DNA of 64,000 nt, taken from Bradyrhizobium sp. AUGA SZCCT0283. Lineage in GTDB: Bacteria; Pseudomonadota; Alphaproteobacteria; Rhizobiales; Xanthobacteraceae. The notes below the pieces were generated by a model. The model worked only from the letters and a program-made list of their open reading frames with translations, was not told where the DNA came from and searched no databases. The number at the start of each line of letters is the position of its first letter. The first letter of the stretch is position 1. Positions 51,285-59,678 of the stretch are shown piece by piece. The position numbers and the translations under genes were made by a program. The stretch lies in NCBI RefSeq assembly GCF_018130385.1, contig NZ_JAFCLU010000016.1:1-64000 (forward strand), given 5' to 3'.

Positions 51285-51761
51285 TCAGGGCCTGGCGGCC
51301 CGGCAGCCGGGGCTATACGCCCAGTTACGGTCAAGGCCGGTCACGCACCATTCGACGCCCTGTCCGTAGCCGGCAAAGCCGCCATCCTCGATGATCGAGA
51401 AGTGCACGGTGCGCATCTTGCCGTCGCTCAGCATCACGTCACCGCTGCAATAGCGGCGCGGAATGTTGTCGGACTGCCAAGGCCGAAACGCGGTTTCGTG
51501 GATCCGGCCGTAGGCGGTGATCGTCAGCGACGAATTCCAGAACTTGCTCTCCTTCTGCTGGAATTGCGACGTGATCGTCGTCAGCGCCCGCTCGCATTCG
51601 GCGACGCGGCCGTCATAGCGGGGGCCGAACAGCCCGAAATTCAGCTCCAGCGGGTTGGCGGCCTGGGCGGCAGGGCTGGAGACCAGCAGGGCGAGCGCCG
51701 CCGTCATCGGGCCAAGTGTTTTGGGGCCGAGTGTTCTCAAGGATTTGAACAGGTTGCGCAT
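51285..51761 (-). CDS. Small secreted protein of unknown function
   Basis: 158 residues. ATG at 51761 gives a signal peptide (MTAALALLVSSPAAQA); before it there is a repeated TLGPKTLGPM. The mature part has FGLFGPRYDGRVAECERALT, two more Cys (RRYCSGD, EWCVTG) and ends with GCRAARP, so up to four Cys could pair. I recognise no family. It is divergent from the next small secreted gene. Confidence 0.78.
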   Translation of the reverse strand: MRNLFKSLRTLGPKTLGPMTAALALLVSSPAAQAANPLELNFGLFGPRYDGRVAECERALTTITSQFQQKESKFWNSSLTITAYGRIHETAFRPWQSDNIPRRYCSGDVMLSDGKMRTVHFSIIEDGGFAGYGQGVEWCVTGLDRNWAYSPGCRAARP

Positions 51762-51927
51762 GGGGAATCCGCCGGTAAGCCAAGACCCGAGACGGTGCCG
51801 CGAAGCCCTGACGAGGTCAAGTGCAGCGCGGCAACACCTGACGGCCAAGTCCGCCTCGTGCTGCAACCGTTCTTTTCACGGCCATCGGCGCACACTATGG
51901 TGGGCTTCGAGCGAAATGGAGTCTGCG

Positions 51928-52224
51928 ATGCGAAGAATTGTGGCCGCGGGCCTGATTGTCATGGGTGGAATGCTGGCGGGCGCGCCTGCGCAGGCTGATA
52001 TCGACTGGGTGCCGCCGTTCAAGGGCAATGACACCGGCGGCATCATCGCCTATCCGCTCGCGATGCAGGCTGATGCCCGCCAACTCGCCGTCGATCACTG
52101 CGCCCGCTACGGCAAGGTGGTGAAATTCCTCGGCGTGCAGCCCAATTACGGCGGCTACGTTTCCTTTGCCTGCCGCTGGGTGCCCTACGGCGCCGCTGAG
52201 CGGCCGCTGCGCACGCTTTACTGA
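51928..52224 (+). CDS. Small secreted protein of unknown function
   Basis: 98 residues. GGAG lies six bases before ATG 51928. A signal peptide (RRIVAAGLIVMGGMLAGAPAQA) leads to IDWVPPFKGNDTGGIIAYPL and a pair of Cys (DHCARYG, FACRWVPY). The family is unrecognised, but I recall similar short periplasmic proteins in Bradyrhizobium. Confidence 0.78.
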   Translation: MRRIVAAGLIVMGGMLAGAPAQADIDWVPPFKGNDTGGIIAYPLAMQADARQLAVDHCARYGKVVKFLGVQPNYGGYVSFACRWVPYGAAERPLRTLY

Positions 52225-52332
52225 GCGCGGCCTCTATTTGGTTTTTCCGGCTGGACATGTTTTCGCCACGCGAGGCGTGTGTTCACTTCGCGCGAAGACG
52301 ATAGCGTGGAAGAATTCAGCGGGAGCCTACGC

Positions 52333-52875
52333 ATGAAACGACTGCTTCTTGTGTCTTGTTCGGCCGTTGGTTTGCTTGCCCTGCTGCAGGTGAGCGGCGC
52401 CGTCGCCGTGGAGTTGCCGGTGCGCAAGGCCGGACTATGGGAGATGAAGGTGCTGAGCGGCGGGTCAGTGCCCGAGATGACCATGCAGCAATGCACCGAC
52501 GAGACCACGGACAAGGACATGAGCACCGCCATGTCGCCGATGGCCAAGGAGATCTGCTCCAAGCAGGACATCCAGAAGACGACGGCCGGCTATGTCACCG
52601 ATTCCGTCTGCGGCGTCGCCGGCATGACGATCAAATCAAAGGCCGAGATCACTGGTGACTTCAATTCCGCCTACACCGTGAAATCGACTTCGCACACCGA
52701 GGGTGGGATGGCCGGCGCGCCGCGCGACAGCACCTCGACGATCGAGGCGAAGTGGCTCGGCGCCTGCAAGGCCGACCAGAAGCCTGGCGACATCATGATG
52801 CCCGGCGGCATGAAGATGAACATCAAGGACATGGAAAAGCTGAAGGCGCTGATCCCGAAGCAGCCGGGGAAGTAG
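52333..52875 (+). CDS. DUF3617 family exported protein
   Basis: 180 residues with GGGAG eight bases before the ATG. A signal peptide ends near AVAVELP. The family pattern RKAGLWEMKVLSGG and the Cys-containing MQQCTDETTD are present, as are two more Cys (EICSKQ, DSVCGV). DUF3617 proteins are periplasmic and of unknown function. A run of Met in the C-terminal part (MMPGGMKMNIKDM) is noteworthy, perhaps for metal binding. Confidence 0.88.
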   Translation: MKRLLLVSCSAVGLLALLQVSGAVAVELPVRKAGLWEMKVLSGGSVPEMTMQQCTDETTDKDMSTAMSPMAKEICSKQDIQKTTAGYVTDSVCGVAGMTIKSKAEITGDFNSAYTVKSTSHTEGGMAGAPRDSTSTIEAKWLGACKADQKPGDIMMPGGMKMNIKDMEKLKALIPKQPGK

Positions 52876-52897
52876 CGATTTATCGCGGTTGCAGCAC

Positions 52898-52924
52898 GTA
52901 GCCCGGATTGCTGCGCTGGGCTAC
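52898..52924. repeat. Short family A-like palindrome
   Basis: GTAGCCCGG and CTGGGCTAC arms around ATTGCTGCG. It stands eight bases before the end of the convergent kinase gene and may serve as a terminator. Confidence 0.6.
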
Positions 52925-52931
52925 GTGGCGC

Positions 52932-54317
52932 CTACACCGGCACCCTTACCGCAGCCCTCAATCCGCCCATCGGGCTGTCGCTGAGTGTGATGTCGCCGCC
53001 ATGCGAGCGGGCGATGTCGCGGGCGATGGCCAGCCCTAGGCCCGTGCCGCCTTCGTCCTGGTTGCGGGCATCGTCGAGCCGCAGGAACGGCTTGAACACT
53101 TCCTCGCGCATATTGGCGGGAATGCCCGGCCCGTCGTCGTCGACCGTCACCGTCAGATAGCGGTGATCGCGATGACCGGTGATGGCGACCGTCTTGGCGT
53201 GGCGCGCCGCATTGGAGACGAGGTTGGCGATGCAGCGCTTGAACGAGGCCGGTTTCACCGTCACCACCGGCAGGCCATGGAACGTCACCGTCGCGGTATG
53301 GCCGTGGCGCTCGGCATCACTGCGTAATTCTTCCAGCGCCATCTCCATATCGGTCGGCTGCGCGATCTCGCCGCTGTCGCCGCGCGCGAACGCGAGATAG
53401 GCCTCCAGCATGCCGGACATTTCGTCGACATCCTTGCGCATGCCGTCGACTTCGGGGCTGTCGCCGATCAGTGCGAGCTCGAGCTTGAAGCGGGTCAGAA
53501 TGGTGCGCAGATCGTGGCTGACGCCGGCCAGCATCGCGGTGCGCTGCTCGAGCGAGCGCTCGATGCGGGCCTTCATTTCCAGGAATGCCTGCGCCGCGCG
53601 CCGCACCTCGCGCGCCCCGCGCGGGCGGAAGTTCGGCACTTCGCGGCCCTTGCCGAAACTTTCTGCGGCGTCCGCCAGCCGCAGGATCGGCCTGATCTGG
53701 TTGCGCAGGAACAATACCGCGACGATCAAGAGGATCGAGGAGGTACCCAGCATCCAGAAGATGAAGATCTCCGAATTCGAGGCGTAGGCGGCGCTGCGCT
53801 GCGCGAACACCCGCATCACGACATCGTCGAGCTGGATGCGTATTTCGACCAGATTGGACTTGCCGACGGTGTCGATCCAGAACGGACGGCCGATCTGGCG
53901 GCCGAGCTGCACCGAGAGCGTCTGGTCGAGCAGCGAGAAGAACGGTTTCGGCCCCGGCGGCGGCATGTCGCCGACGGGGAGAAAATCGACCACGAGCTGC
54001 AGCCGCTGCCCGACGCGGCGCAACTGCGCACGCTCCTTGTCCTGCGGATAGAAGTTGTAGACGTCGATCAGGCTGGCGATGTCCTGCACCACAGCCGCCG
54101 ACAGCCGACGCGTCACCGTGTTCCAGTGCCGCTCCATGAACACGAACGCCACGACTGTTTGCAGGATCACCATCGGCACGATCATGATCAGGAGCGCCCG
54201 GGCGTAGAGGCCGGTCGGCATCCAGCTCTTGAACGCGTTGCCCATCCAGCCATTGGCCCTGGAGACGCGTCGCGACGCATTGCGGATGAACGTCAGGCCG
54301 GTGTCGAGCGTGCTCAT
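52932..54317 (-). CDS. EnvZ-like sensor histidine kinase
   Basis: 461 residues. Two transmembrane helices (about 40-61 and 185-205) flank a periplasmic domain of about 125 residues. A HAMP domain follows, then HisKA with H268 in GVSHDLRTIL, then HATPase with NLVSNAARHAK, DDDGPGIP and GGTGLGLAIA. SHDLRT(I/P)L and the overall layout resemble EnvZ. It starts seven bases after its response regulator. The signal is unknown. Confidence 0.93.
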   Translation of the reverse strand: MSTLDTGLTFIRNASRRVSRANGWMGNAFKSWMPTGLYARALLIMIVPMVILQTVVAFVFMERHWNTVTRRLSAAVVQDIASLIDVYNFYPQDKERAQLRRVGQRLQLVVDFLPVGDMPPPGPKPFFSLLDQTLSVQLGRQIGRPFWIDTVGKSNLVEIRIQLDDVVMRVFAQRSAAYASNSEIFIFWMLGTSSILLIVAVLFLRNQIRPILRLADAAESFGKGREVPNFRPRGAREVRRAAQAFLEMKARIERSLEQRTAMLAGVSHDLRTILTRFKLELALIGDSPEVDGMRKDVDEMSGMLEAYLAFARGDSGEIAQPTDMEMALEELRSDAERHGHTATVTFHGLPVVTVKPASFKRCIANLVSNAARHAKTVAITGHRDHRYLTVTVDDDGPGIPANMREEVFKPFLRLDDARNQDEGGTGLGLAIARDIARSHGGDITLSDSPMGGLRAAVRVPV

Positions 54318-54324
54318 GAGTTGC

Positions 54325-55065
54325 TCAGGGCGACGCGACCAGGCGATAGCCGATGCCGCGCACCGCCTGCAGAAACAGCGGATTGGCGGGATCGCGCTCG
54401 ATCTTGCGCCGCAGGCGGTTGATCTGCACGTCGACCGCGCGCTCGTTCACCGTGCCGCCGCCGGTCAGCGCCGCGCGCGGCACGGTTTCGCCGGGGCTGG
54501 CGGCCAGAATGCGCAGCATTTCGCGCTCGCGGTCGGTCAGGTGAATGATCTCCTCGCCCTGGCGCAGTTCGCCGCGGTCGAGATGATAGACGTAAGGGCC
54601 GAACGCGATCTGCTCCAGCGCCTCCACCGGCGGCGGCGCGGAGCGCTTGAGGATGTTGCCGATCCGCAAGATCAGTTCGCGCGGCTCGAACGGCTTGGCG
54701 ACATAATCGTCGGCGCCGATCTGCAGGCCCTCGATCCTCGCTTCCGCCTCATGGCGCGCCGTCAGCATGATGATCGGCACCGAGGACGAGGTGCGAATGA
54801 AGCGGGCCAGCTCGAAGCCGGTTTCGCCGGGCATCATGACGTCGAGGATCAAAAGATCGAAATGCAGGCCGAGCAGTTTGGCGCGCGCGTCGCCCGCGCT
54901 CGACGCCGTGGTGACGCGATAACCCTCGCCGGACAGAAACCGCGACAAAAGATCGCGGATGCGGCGGTCATCGTCGACCAGCAGGAGATGCGGGGCGTCG
55001 TCGGCCAGCTGCCGCGGCGCGCGCGCGGTGGCTGCAGCGATGGTTACTCCTTGCGCCACGGTCAC
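54325..55065 (-). CDS. OmpR-type response regulator
   Basis: 246 residues. Receiver domain with the acidic pair in LLVDDD, phosphoacceptor D75 (ILDVMMPG), switch T in IMLTARH and K in VAKPFEP; C-terminal winged helix with TDREREMLRILA, VDVQINRLRRKIE and VRGIGYRLV. The GTG at 55065 overlaps the MarR gene stop; a second GTG at 55059 has better spacing to AGGGA. It pairs with the kinase downstream. Confidence 0.93.
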   Translation of the reverse strand: MTVAQGVTIAAATARAPRQLADDAPHLLLVDDDRRIRDLLSRFLSGEGYRVTTASSAGDARAKLLGLHFDLLILDVMMPGETGFELARFIRTSSSVPIIMLTARHEAEARIEGLQIGADDYVAKPFEPRELILRIGNILKRSAPPPVEALEQIAFGPYVYHLDRGELRQGEEIIHLTDREREMLRILAASPGETVPRAALTGGGTVNERAVDVQINRLRRKIERDPANPLFLQAVRGIGYRLVASP

Positions 55066-55616
55066 TCCCTTGGCTTCTTGCTGCCGATCCCGAAGATCGC
55101 CTCTAACACCTTGTCGGGGTCGTCGCGATCGATCATCGCGCGCAGGAACTGGCTGATCGCAGCGACGCCCTCCGGATTGATGTCCCGGAGCGCGTGGGTG
55201 ATGCGATCGGTCTGCAGCCCTGCGAGCTTTGCCACCAAGGCTTCGCCCTTGGGGGTGGCGTAAAGAAGGCGCTGCCGGCGGTCGTTATTGCCGGTCTTCT
55301 GGACGATGTAGCCCTCATCGAGCAACTGCTTGAGTACCCGGCCAAGCGACTGCTTGGTGATCCGCAATACGTCCAGGAGGTCGGCGACCTTGAGGCCGGG
55401 ATAGCGGTAGACGAAATGCATCACGCGGTGATGGGCGCGGCCGAACCCGAAAGCCTCGAGCTCATGGTCGGCATCGCCCACGAAGTCGCGATAGGCGAAG
55501 AACAACAATTCGATGATGTCCCAGCGCATTTCGCCGGCCCGCGTGGCAGGGGATGTGCCGGCGGCGCCTTGCGAATCGGGGTCGGCCGGGCCCCTTGAGA
55601 AATTTATGTCAGTCAT
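55062..55616 (-). CDS. MarR family transcriptional regulator
   Basis: About 184 residues. The winged helix is in LKVADLLDVLRITKQSLGRV and LKQLLDEGYIVQKTGNNDRR, with the wing QRLLYATPKG; flanking helices form the dimer region. A disordered N-terminus of ~25 residues precedes it. ATG at 55616 lies inside a perfect 7-7-7 palindrome, and there is no strong ribosome site, so a leaderless start is possible. First gene of an operon with a response regulator and a kinase. Confidence 0.88.
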   Translation of the reverse strand: MTDINFSRGPADPDSQGAAGTSPATRAGEMRWDIIELLFFAYRDFVGDADHELEAFGFGRAHHRVMHFVYRYPGLKVADLLDVLRITKQSLGRVLKQLLDEGYIVQKTGNNDRRQRLLYATPKGEALVAKLAGLQTDRITHALRDINPEGVAAISQFLRAMIDRDDPDKVLEAIFGIGSKKPRE

Positions 55617-55625
55617 GTTGACATA
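55605..55625. promoter_or_regulatory. Candidate MarR operator over the marR start codon
   Basis: TATGTCA-GTCATGT-TGACATA, perfect seven-base arms with a seven-base centre. The marR start codon (55614-55616, minus strand) sits in the spacer. Bound repressor would block its own transcription or translation start, a classic autoregulatory design. Confidence 0.65.
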
Positions 55626-55941
55626 TCTTGGGTTCAATGTTACAAAACTGCCAACCACGACGAAACTTTAAGTCGTTTCGAACCTGGTGACGTGTCAGGC
55701 AGCCGGAAAAAAGCCAGCAATGGCGGCAACGGCCGCAAATGAACTACCGTGCGATTGTCGAGCGGCATTTCGACAAACATACTGGACTTCGGCATCCCGC
55801 AAAAGCATGTCCTCAACCGACATGACGGCGATGGAGACCGGCCGCGAGGCTGGTGGTGGTGAAGTCCAGACCTATTAACCCAGCAGGCCCGGAGCGGCAG
55901 GCCGGCGCCAGTAATCGCGCCCGACAGCGGGAAGCAAGGGA

Positions 55942-57018
55942 ATGAGCTTGAAATTCGAAATCCAGCCTGCGGCGAATCCGACTCCTGAGAAGGAGCGCAC
56001 GGCAAGGCTCGCGGACCCCGGCTTCGGCCGGATTTTCACCGATCACATGGCGATCGTCCGCTACAATCAGGCCAACGGCTGGCATGGCGCGCGCGTCGAA
56101 GCTCGCGCGAATTTCCCGCTCGATCCGGCCACAGCCGTCCTGCACTACGCGCAGGAGATTTTCGAGGGCCTCAAGGCCTACAAGCGCGACAACGGCGTGA
56201 ACCTGTTCCGCCCTGACGCCAATGCAAGGCGCTTTAAGAGTTCGGCTGAGCGCATGGCCATGGCGCCGCTGCCCGAGGCTGTGTTCATCGAAGCGGTCGA
56301 GCAGCTTGTGCGGATCGACAGCGCCTGGATACCGGGCGGCGAGGGCAGTCTCTATTTGCGGCCCTTCATGATCGCGAGCGAGGTCTTCCTCGGCGTGAAG
56401 CCGTCAGCGGAATACATCTTCGCCGTCATCGCCTCGCCGGTCGGCTCCTATTTCAAGGGCGGACCTGCGCCGGTGTCGATCTGGGTGTCGGAGAACTACA
56501 CGCGCGCCGCGATCGGCGGCACCGGCGCCGTCAAGTGCGGCGGCAATTATGCCGCGAGCCTGCGCGCGCAGGCCGAGGCGATCGAGCACGGCTGCGATCA
56601 GGTGGTTTTCCTCGATGCGATCGAGCGCCGCTACATCGAGGAACTCGGCGGCATGAACGTCTTCTTCGTATTCGACGACGGGTCGCTGCTGACGCCGCCG
56701 CTCGGCACGATCCTGCCGGGCATCACCCGCGATTCGATCATCACGCTGGCGAACGATTCCGGCACGCGCGTGCGCGAGGAGGCCTACACGATCGACCAGT
56801 GGCGCACCGATGCCGCCAGCGGAAAGCTGAAAGAAGCCTTCGCCTGCGGTACGGCGGCGGTCATCTCGCCGATTGGCAAGGTGTGCTCCGCGAGCGGCGA
56901 GTTTCTGATCAGCGGCGGCGCGGCCGGCCCTGTCGCCATGGGGCTGCGCAAGAAGCTGGTCGACATCCAGTACGGCCGCGCTGAAGACCCGCACGACTGG
57001 ATCAGAAAGGTCCTGTGA
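55942..57018 (+). CDS. ilvE: Branched-chain amino acid aminotransferase (long form)
   Basis: 358 residues, fold IV PLP enzyme of the eukaryote-like BCAT branch. The PLP-binding lysine is in AVKCGGNYAAS, corresponding to KLGGNYGPT of human BCAT. HYAQEIFEGLKAYKR and EELGGMNVFFVF are family motifs. It interconverts Val, Leu, Ile and their keto acids with glutamate. The AAGGGA run lies unusually close to the ATG (one base). A second BCAT gene follows 154 bases downstream. Confidence 0.92.
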   Translation: MSLKFEIQPAANPTPEKERTARLADPGFGRIFTDHMAIVRYNQANGWHGARVEARANFPLDPATAVLHYAQEIFEGLKAYKRDNGVNLFRPDANARRFKSSAERMAMAPLPEAVFIEAVEQLVRIDSAWIPGGEGSLYLRPFMIASEVFLGVKPSAEYIFAVIASPVGSYFKGGPAPVSIWVSENYTRAAIGGTGAVKCGGNYAASLRAQAEAIEHGCDQVVFLDAIERRYIEELGGMNVFFVFDDGSLLTPPLGTILPGITRDSIITLANDSGTRVREEAYTIDQWRTDAASGKLKEAFACGTAAVISPIGKVCSASGEFLISGGAAGPVAMGLRKKLVDIQYGRAEDPHDWIRKVL

Positions 57019-57172
57019 CCGGCGGCGGAATTATCCCGCCGCTCTGCAACAAGCACACTGTTTCAACTTGAGCACGGGGCTCTGCGCCGCGCTTTGCGTC
57101 GACGCGCGTGCAGACTGGAAATTAATCAGGGAGTGTCAGGCGCGAATCTCGCGCCAAATCGGGAGAGAAGCC

Positions 57173-58063
57173 ATGGGAGTTTCGTTCGACAAGATCGATG
57201 GCGTCATCTGGTACGATGGCAAACTGGTGCCGTGGAAGGACGCCAACGTCCACGTCCTGACCCATGGTCTGCACTATGCGAGCTGCGTGTTCGAGGGCGA
57301 GCGCGCCTATGGCGGCAAGGTCTTCAAGAGCACGGCGCATTCCGAGCGGCTGAGGAACTCGGCCAACATCCTCGATTTCGAGATTCCGTATTCTGTTGCC
57401 GAGATCGATGCCGCAAAACAGCTCGTGATCGACAGGAACAACCTGCCGGATGCCTATCTCCGCCCGATCGCCTGGCGCGGATCCGAGATGATGGGCGTCT
57501 CGGCGCCGACCAATACCATTCATCTCGCGATCGCCGCCTGGGACTGGCCGAGCTATTTCGATCCCGCCGAGAAGCTGAAGGGCATCCGGATCGGCATGGC
57601 CGAATACCGGCGGCCCGATCCGGCGACAATTCCGGCGATGGCGAAGGCGTCCGGTCTCTACATGATCTGCACCATCTCCAAGCACAAGGCCGAGCGTGCA
57701 GGCTATGCGGATGCCATGATGCTGGACTGGCAGGGCCGCGTCGCCGAGTGCACCGGCGCCAACATCTTCTTCATCAAGGACGGCAAGATCCACACGCCGA
57801 TCGCCGATTGCTTCCTCGCCGGCATCACCCGCGCCACTGCGATCGACCTCGCGAAGCGCAGCGGCATCGAGGTGATCGAACGCCGCATCATGCCGGAGGA
57901 GCTTTCTCATTTCACTGAATGTTTCATCACCGGCACCGCCGCCGAAGTGACCCCGGTGTCCGAGATCGGCCAGTGGAAATTTACGCCCGGCAAGATCTCC
58001 GAGCAGTTGATGGCGGACTACACCGCCGAAGTGCAGCCCAAGGGTAAGGCTGCGGCGGCGTAG
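57173..58063 (+). CDS. Branched-chain amino acid aminotransferase (short form)
   Basis: 296 residues, E. coli IlvE-like branch. GGGAGAG lies about six bases before ATG 57173. HGLHYASCVFEGERAYGG, the PLP lysine in AKASGLYMI and RVAECTGANIFFIK are characteristic. It is only distantly related to the neighbouring BCAT, so the pair is two different subfamilies, not a recent duplication. Substrate preference may differ (for example D-amino acid or 4-amino-4-deoxychorismate-like chemistry is less likely by length). Confidence 0.9.
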   Translation: MGVSFDKIDGVIWYDGKLVPWKDANVHVLTHGLHYASCVFEGERAYGGKVFKSTAHSERLRNSANILDFEIPYSVAEIDAAKQLVIDRNNLPDAYLRPIAWRGSEMMGVSAPTNTIHLAIAAWDWPSYFDPAEKLKGIRIGMAEYRRPDPATIPAMAKASGLYMICTISKHKAERAGYADAMMLDWQGRVAECTGANIFFIKDGKIHTPIADCFLAGITRATAIDLAKRSGIEVIERRIMPEELSHFTECFITGTAAEVTPVSEIGQWKFTPGKISEQLMADYTAEVQPKGKAAAA

Positions 58064-58069
58064 GTTTCC

Positions 58070-58116
58070 CTTTCGACAGGTTCCCTTTTCCCTCTCCCCT
58101 TGTGGGCTGTCGAAAG
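58070..58116. repeat. 10-bp inverted repeat after the second aminotransferase
   Basis: CTTTCGACAG at 58070-58079 and CTGTCGAAAG at 58107-58116 are perfect complements, 27 bases apart. It could be a weak terminator without a T run, or part of a mobile-element end. The right arm coincides with the left end of the 59-base insert below. Confidence 0.5.
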
Positions 58117-58165
58117 TGTCCACGATGTCTCCGAACACCTGTCCACCTTGTCTCCGGTCTGAACA
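58107..58165. mobile_element. 59-base probable insertion remnant with GTGGG target duplication
   Basis: The sequence around reads CCCTCTCCCCTTGTGGG, then 59 bases, then GTGGGAGAGGGT. Removing the 59 bases and one GTGGG gives a plain palindrome of a kind I recall in Bradyrhizobium genomes. The insert carries two direct copies of TGTCCACxxTGTCTCCG and ends in ACA, starting one base after a TGT-type end. This is what a deletion remnant of an IS481/IS3-type element would look like. Confidence 0.45.
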
Positions 58166-58513
58166 GTGGGAGAGGGTCTCGCCTCACGAGGTGAGGCGAC
58201 GAGTGAGCGGTCTGTCTCCGCGGATGCAAACCCCCTTATTCGGCATGGACTTCGTCCGCAATGGCCGCTGCAGCCGCCTTGGCCGCGTCCCACGGTGTCA
58301 TGGTTGTTGAACTGGATAGAGGAACTCGGCCGGTCGGAGCCGCGTTGGTGATGCCGAAGATTGACGAAGCATTTCCAGCCGGCAGCAGCATCTGCGACGC
58401 CGCGCTGCACAACCTGATCGGAGCGAGCCGGTTTTCAGGCGAAATACGAAGCCATCATGGCCACGATCTTGGAGCGCTCAGGAACGGGCGGACAAGAGGA
58501 ACACGGAGGGCAC
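58166..58513. other. Intergenic region, no supported gene
   Basis: Between the insertion remnant and the next small gene. A frame opens at 58261 but shows no ribosome site and its second half is an Arg-rich shadow of the following gene. GCCTCACGAGGTGAGGC at 58180-58196 is a small perfect palindrome. Confidence 0.4.
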
Positions 58514-58729
58514 ATGAGAAACATCGTGAACGAAGACGGCGAGATCATCGCCAAGGCAACGAAAGACGGTACACTGGTCGGCGGCCACCACCGCATCATA
58601 ATGGCGGGCAGCCTCTGTCAAAAACTGTTCTGGCAAGATACCGGCGAACCTGTGAAGCTTGACGCCTTAATGCATCCAAATGCATCCAAGTTCTCATCGA
58701 CATATAGCTTGATGCGTCCGCCGCGTTAG
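58514..58729 (+). CDS. Small hypothetical protein
   Basis: 71 residues. GGAGG lies within nine bases of ATG 58514. The sequence IVNEDGEIIAKATKDGTLVG looks like a real beta hairpin start, but I know no family. No signal peptide. A longer frame (from 58457) adds low-quality residues. It could be a short cytoplasmic protein or a fragment. Confidence 0.4.
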   Translation: MRNIVNEDGEIIAKATKDGTLVGGHHRIIMAGSLCQKLFWQDTGEPVKLDALMHPNASKFSSTYSLMRPPR

Positions 58730-58737
58730 CGAACGGC

Positions 58738-58956
58738 TTACTTCTTTTCGTCCTTCGGGGCCGGTGCATTGTCCTTGTCCCTTTTGATATTGCCCTTGGT
58801 TGCGCTCATGCCGGTGGTGTCCATCGAACCATCTGGCTTGGCGCCGTTCGTCGTTCCGGGCTTCTCCATGCCGGTCTGCGGAGCGGGGCCGGTATTCTGG
58901 GCAAAGGCCGAGCCGCACAGGAGCGTAAGAGCGGTGACGGTGATAAGCTTCTTCAT
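58738..58956 (-). CDS. Small secreted protein rich in Met, Lys and Pro
   Basis: 72 residues. GGAGAG lies four to six bases before the ATG. Signal peptide KKLITVTALTLLCGSAFAQ is followed by a hydrophilic NTGPAPQTGMEKPGTTN and a charged C-terminus ending PKDEKK. I recall nearly identical short secreted proteins in several Bradyrhizobium strains. It should be unfolded in the periplasm. Role unknown. Confidence 0.8.
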   Translation of the reverse strand: MKKLITVTALTLLCGSAFAQNTGPAPQTGMEKPGTTNGAKPDGSMDTTGMSATKGNIKRDKDNAPAPKDEKK

Positions 58957-59000
58957 AGATCTCTCCTTTGGAGACCTACAAATAATTCGGCGCGCAAAGT

Positions 59001-59450
59001 GTGGTTCCTAGATTGGCGGCTGCGGCGCGTCCCTTTTGCGTCTCAAAGGCCAACACGCTGAATGTAGGAAGCGCGGGGAATGCCGCGATCGCAAAGGCGC
59101 GGGCCACGTTACCGACGTTCTGGGCCTCCTATGATGCGCCAAAACCGTCGGAGACCGGTCACTCCCTCAAGGTGCGGTTTCCAAATCCGAGGAATAATGG
59201 CGAGCACATCTGGATGGCAGACGTGAAGAAGACCGCGGATGGCCGCTATTCGGGACGGTTCGCCAACGCGCCGCGCGATCTGCCCGGCAAGAAGGCCGGC
59301 GAGGTGGCCTTGTTCAAGGAGGCCGACATCTCGGACTGGATGTTCATGCGGAACGGCAAGATAGTTGGCGGCGAGACCATCAAGCCGCTGCTGAAAGCAA
59401 TGCCGAAGGCCGACGCCGATGCGCTTCGCGCGAGGTTGGAAACCCCTTAA
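59001..59450 (+). CDS. DUF2314 domain protein, N-terminus possibly degraded
   Basis: About 149 residues from GTG 59001. The core FWASYDAPKPSETGHSLKVR and ISDWMFMRNGKIVGGETIKP is DUF2314. Members I recall have a Sec signal before this core; here the first ~30 residues (LAAAARPFCVSKANTLNVGS) look like the wreck of one, with a Cys in it, and no good ribosome site precedes. So the true start may be lost through a frameshift, or the protein may stay inside the cell. Confidence 0.75.
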   Translation: MVPRLAAAARPFCVSKANTLNVGSAGNAAIAKARATLPTFWASYDAPKPSETGHSLKVRFPNPRNNGEHIWMADVKKTADGRYSGRFANAPRDLPGKKAGEVALFKEADISDWMFMRNGKIVGGETIKPLLKAMPKADADALRARLETP

Positions 59451-59511
59451 GGGAGGCCCAAGGGCAAGGCGCTGCGGCTCGACAATCACCAGGGTCCAAA
59501 CCGCAAGTTTC

Positions 59512-59614
59512 CGTCATGCCCGGGCAAAAGCGCCGACAAAGAAAGCCGTGGATGGCCGGGTCATAGGCGAGCGGAAGCGACGCCGTCCTTCGGACGGCTA
59601 TGCCCGGCCATGAT
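59512..59614. repeat. Dispersed palindrome, family C
   Basis: CGTCATGCCCGGGCAAAAGC at the left and CGGCTATGCCCGGCCATGATG at the right, with GTGGATGGCCGGGTCAT inside. It lies 65 bases before hisS. A second family C copy follows hisS, so the gene is bracketed by two copies. Confidence 0.7.
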
Positions 59615-59678
59615 GAACCTTGCTTTAATGATGCCCAACGGTTGCCCGGCCGGGCCTTGGCTGGTACCAACGCGCCCC

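Noticed and set aside
57019..57047. GCGGCGG / CCGCCGC hairpin after the first aminotransferase as terminator
   Set aside because: No T run and short stem; not enough to call.
58960..59000. GGAAC-type EcfG promoter for the small secreted protein at 58738-58956
   Set aside because: The -35-like GGAAC exists on the minus strand, but the -10 region reads AATT rather than CGTT.
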